Of a stretch of DNA of 64,000 nt, positions 61,822 to 64,000 are shown piece after piece (the first letter of the stretch is position 1; the number at the start of each line of letters is the position of its first letter). A program made the position numbers and the translations under genes. The notes below the pieces were generated by a model. The model saw only the letters and a list, made by a program, of their open reading frames with translations. It was not told the origin of the DNA and did no database searches. This DNA is from Fen-1258 sp947085815 (GTDB lineage Bacteria > Bacteroidota > Ignavibacteria > Ignavibacteriales > Melioribacteraceae): assembly GCA_947085815.1 (NCBI GenBank), contig CAMTXU010000002.1, positions 1-64,000 on the forward strand, in the 5' to 3' direction.

Positions 61822-64000
61822 ATGAAGTTTATTTACTCTCTCATATTAATCTTTTTAGCTGCATCTTTTTCCGCTCAGCAGAGAGGTGAGAATTCATTGA
61901 ATAAATCTGCTTCTTTGAATTTGATCAGTGCCGATTCACTCTCGCAATCCGACACAACAAAATCTAAAAAAAAATATGATGTAGATGCAGTCGTCTATTC
62001 AAGCGCGTCCGATTCGCTTATTTTTGAAATTCCGAAAAAAAAAATGTATCTCTACGGCTCTGGCGCGTTAAAATATAAAACAACAGAACTAAAGAGCGGT
62101 CAAATTTTTGTCGATTATAAAACCAATCAGCTAGACGCTTTCGGTATTAAGGATACGGCAGATACCGCAAAAGTGAAACTAAAAGAGGCTCCGCGGCTAA
62201 TTGAAGGGGTCGACACATATGAGGGTGAGTTCATTAAATATAATTTTAAGACGCAGCGTGGATATATTTCACTTGCCAAAAATAAAAACAAGGGACAGAA
62301 TTACACAGGGGAGGATGTAAACAAGGTTGATAAAAATACTTACTTCATTAAGCACGGTGCGTTTACCACTTGCGAAAGCGATACCCCCCACACCTACTTT
62401 GGCGCGAGCGAGATGAAAGTTATTCAAAAAGATAAAATTATAGCGCGCTGGATATTTATGTATATAGGTGGAGTTCCATTTCCGATTCCGCTTCCGTTTG
62501 CTGTATTTCCAAACGAAACCGGAAGACGGTCAGGCTTAATAATTCCGACTTACGGTCAATCGGTTGACCGTGGACAATACTTTAGAAACTTCGGCTATTT
62601 TTTAGCGCTGAATGATTACATGGATCTTTCACTCACCGGTGATTATTATTTAAAAGGAGGATGGGGTGCGAGCTCAAGATTCCGCTATGTGGAGAGATAT
62701 AATTTTACGGGATCAATGAACGCCGGCTACTCGAAAGTTATTATAGGTGAACAGGATGACCCCGATAAAAAAATTCAATCCGACTGGAATCTTTCCTGGA
62801 ATCATAATCAGCAGATTAATCCCACAATGCGCTTCGATGTTAATCTCCGTTTTTTATCATCGAACTATATCACTAACAATATTTATAATATTGACGATAG
62901 ACTAAGACAAGATATTACTTCTAATGCAACATTTAGTAAAGTGTGGGATGAATCAGGCGCGAGTATGTCAATAAATTATAGCCGGACACAAAACATCTCA
63001 ACAGGCGATTTAAACGAGTCCCTTCCTAATATCAGTTTCTCAAAATCATTTACTTATCCTTTCAAGAGAGAAAATGTTGAGTCAGTACGGGATCAGAAAT
63101 GGTATGAGTTAATCGGTTATAGTTATTCCGGTCAATTCTCTAATAACCGCCGCACAACAAGGGGCAATCTGGATATTCACGGTGGGTTTCAGCACAATAT
63201 ATCATTAAGTGCATCGCCAAAGATTAGTTACTTCAACATTTCACCAAGTGTTAACTACACCGAAAAATGGTACAATAAACGCTTGAAAATAGAAAATAGA
63301 ATTGAACAAACCGTTGACCCGTTAACCGGAGCTGCGATGTCGAAAAGTAAAATTGATACATCTCTGGTGAACGAACTGAATTTTGTCCGCACATTTAACT
63401 TAAACGTATCGGCTTCAACAAAACTTTATGGAATTTATAATCCGAATCTTTTCGGGGTTGAATCGTTTAGACATACTTTGATGCCATCGGTATCCTATAT
63501 ATACACACCCAATTTTGCAGACGTCAAATGGGGTTACTACGATTCATACACAGAATTGGATGGCAAAGCTGTTCAGTACGATAAATTTGGAAGAGAAATT
63601 TTCGGCGGCGCATCTTCCGGGCAAAGCCAGGCATTGAATTTTTCTCTAGGGAATGTTTTTGAAATGAAAATGGCTAAGACTCCAAATGATTCTACAAGAG
63701 AACAGAAGAAAATTCAACTACTGAATTTGAACGCGAGTCTTGGTTACAATTTTGTGGCTGATAGCTTGAAACTTTCCGATCTAAACTTGAGCTACCGCAC
63801 GCAAATCGGAGACTTACTAAATTTTTCCGGATCATCCTCTTATACTTTTTACGATCAGGTTCGAGTAGTTCAGAATGGATATGAAAGTTTTCCTAAGGTT
63901 AATCAATTTCTTTCTACGAACGGGAAAGGATTTTTAAGGATGACCAATTTTGGATTTTCTATTTCAACTGCTTTGAGCGGCGATAAAATTAAAAGTGCAG
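61822..64000 (+). CDS. lptD: LptD/OstA-like outer-membrane assembly protein, 3' end beyond the window
   Basis: 726 codons visible, open to the window edge. Signal peptide MKFIYSLILIFLAASFSAQQ. The N-terminal beta-jellyroll (about 55-215) has KKKMYLYGSGALKYKTTELKSG, TYEGEFIKYNFKTQRGYI and TYFGASEMKVIQKDKIIARWI with paired cysteine context TTCESDTPHTY; then VPFPIPLPFAVFPNETGRRSGLIIPTYG, the hallmark LptD/OstA junction, followed by many barrel strands. It inserts lipopolysaccharide into the outer membrane. Start chosen for the signal peptide. Confidence 0.87.
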   Translation, partial: MKFIYSLILIFLAASFSAQQRGENSLNKSASLNLISADSLSQSDTTKSKKKYDVDAVVYSSASDSLIFEIPKKKMYLYGSGALKYKTTELKSGQIFVDYKTNQLDAFGIKDTADTAKVKLKEAPRLIEGVDTYEGEFIKYNFKTQRGYISLAKNKNKGQNYTGEDVNKVDKNTYFIKHGAFTTCESDTPHTYFGASEMKVIQKDKIIARWIFMYIGGVPFPIPLPFAVFPNETGRRSGLIIPTYGQSVDRGQYFRNFGYFLALNDYMDLSLTGDYYLKGGWGASSRFRYVERYNFTGSMNAGYSKVIIGEQDDPDKKIQSDWNLSWNHNQQINPTMRFDVNLRFLSSNYITNNIYNIDDRLRQDITSNATFSKVWDESGASMSINYSRTQNISTGDLNESLPNISFSKSFTYPFKRENVESVRDQKWYELIGYSYSGQFSNNRRTTRGNLDIHGGFQHNISLSASPKISYFNISPSVNYTEKWYNKRLKIENRIEQTVDPLTGAAMSKSKIDTSLVNELNFVRTFNLNVSASTKLYGIYNPNLFGVESFRHTLMPSVSYIYTPNFADVKWGYYDSYTELDGKAVQYDKFGREIFGGASSGQSQALNFSLGNVFEMKMAKTPNDSTREQKKIQLLNLNASLGYNFVADSLKLSDLNLSYRTQIGDLLNFSGSSSYTFYDQVRVVQNGYESFPKVNQFLSTNGKGFLRMTNFGFSISTALSGDKIKSA

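Noticed and set aside
1..64000. tRNA, rRNA or tmRNA genes
   Set aside because: No cloverleaf with GGTTCRA-type arms or rRNA-like conserved stretches was noticed while reading; a covariance search would be needed to exclude them fully.

Overview
The window looks like chromosome from a member of the Ignavibacteriota or a close relative in the Bacteroidota/Chlorobiota/Ignavibacteriota (FCB) group. Reasons: an A+T-rich genome; a secreted protein ending in a type IX secretion (T9SS) sorting domain with the QNYPNPFNPST signature typical of Ignavibacteria; a PorZ-like protein and a T9SS plug-domain (DUF5103) protein; an LptD-like outer-membrane assembly protein; and BshC of bacillithiol synthesis. 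Shine-Dalgarno sequences are obvious before several starts (groES, pgk), which fits Ignavibacteria better than most Bacteroidota. Taxonomy is inferred from gene content only.

Layout. 1-1.6 kb: groES-groEL on the minus strand under a perfect CIRCE operator. 2.0-5.8 kb: a secreted beta-propeller lipoprotein gene (minus strand), broken by two frameshifts and by an 836-bp insertion that carries a Phd/RelE-type toxin-antitoxin pair behind an attC-like structured repeat. 6.1-9.3 kb: plsY-htrA-purB. 9.5-14.5 kb: ymdB-like, folD and deoC, then a repeat-rich gap, then a HicB-like gene, trmH and aroA. 14.5-23.4 kb: bshC, a ROK kinase, an ABC-F ATPase, porZ, a PHP phosphoesterase and a Crp/Fnr regulator. 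23.6-29.8 kb: gap-pgk, rhomboid protease, a small lipoprotein and recQ. 29.9-30.8 kb: remains of an ABC-2 exporter with a MITE-like element. 30.9-41.4 kb: 3-hydroxyacyl-CoA dehydrogenase and ackA, an SDR, a four-helix-bundle gene flanked by inverted repeats, an FAD dehydrogenase, aroF-tyrA, a DUF1684 lipoprotein and mutS. 41.8-45.9 kb: a MocR regulator, its aminotransferase neighbour, an acetyltransferase and RarD. 46-49.7 kb: a very large GH13-like protein. 49.7-52.1 kb: a decayed cluster (multiply frameshifted gene, zinc-finger membrane protein, truncated T9SS cargo). 52.5-57.4 kb: nfnAB, a broken DUF433/DUF5615 toxin-antitoxin pair, PAP2 phosphatase and a fluoride-exporter pair. 57.5-64 kb: an adhesin-like repeat protein, T9SS plug protein, Gfo/Idh oxidoreductase, a lipoprotein and lptD, which runs off the end.

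Most of the window is envelope and housekeeping metabolism: glycolysis (gap, pgk), acetate formation (ackA), folate and nucleotide metabolism (folD, purB, deoC), aromatic amino acids (aroA, aroF, tyrA), repair (mutS, recQ) and electron bifurcation (nfnAB). The accessory material is in small islands: two toxin-antitoxin pairs, several dispersed MITE- or REP-like repeats, and four decayed loci. The most notable object is the toxin-antitoxin insertion at 2643-3478. Removing it restores an uninterrupted reading frame across the junction in the host gene, and its ends look like an integron-type GTTAT exchange.
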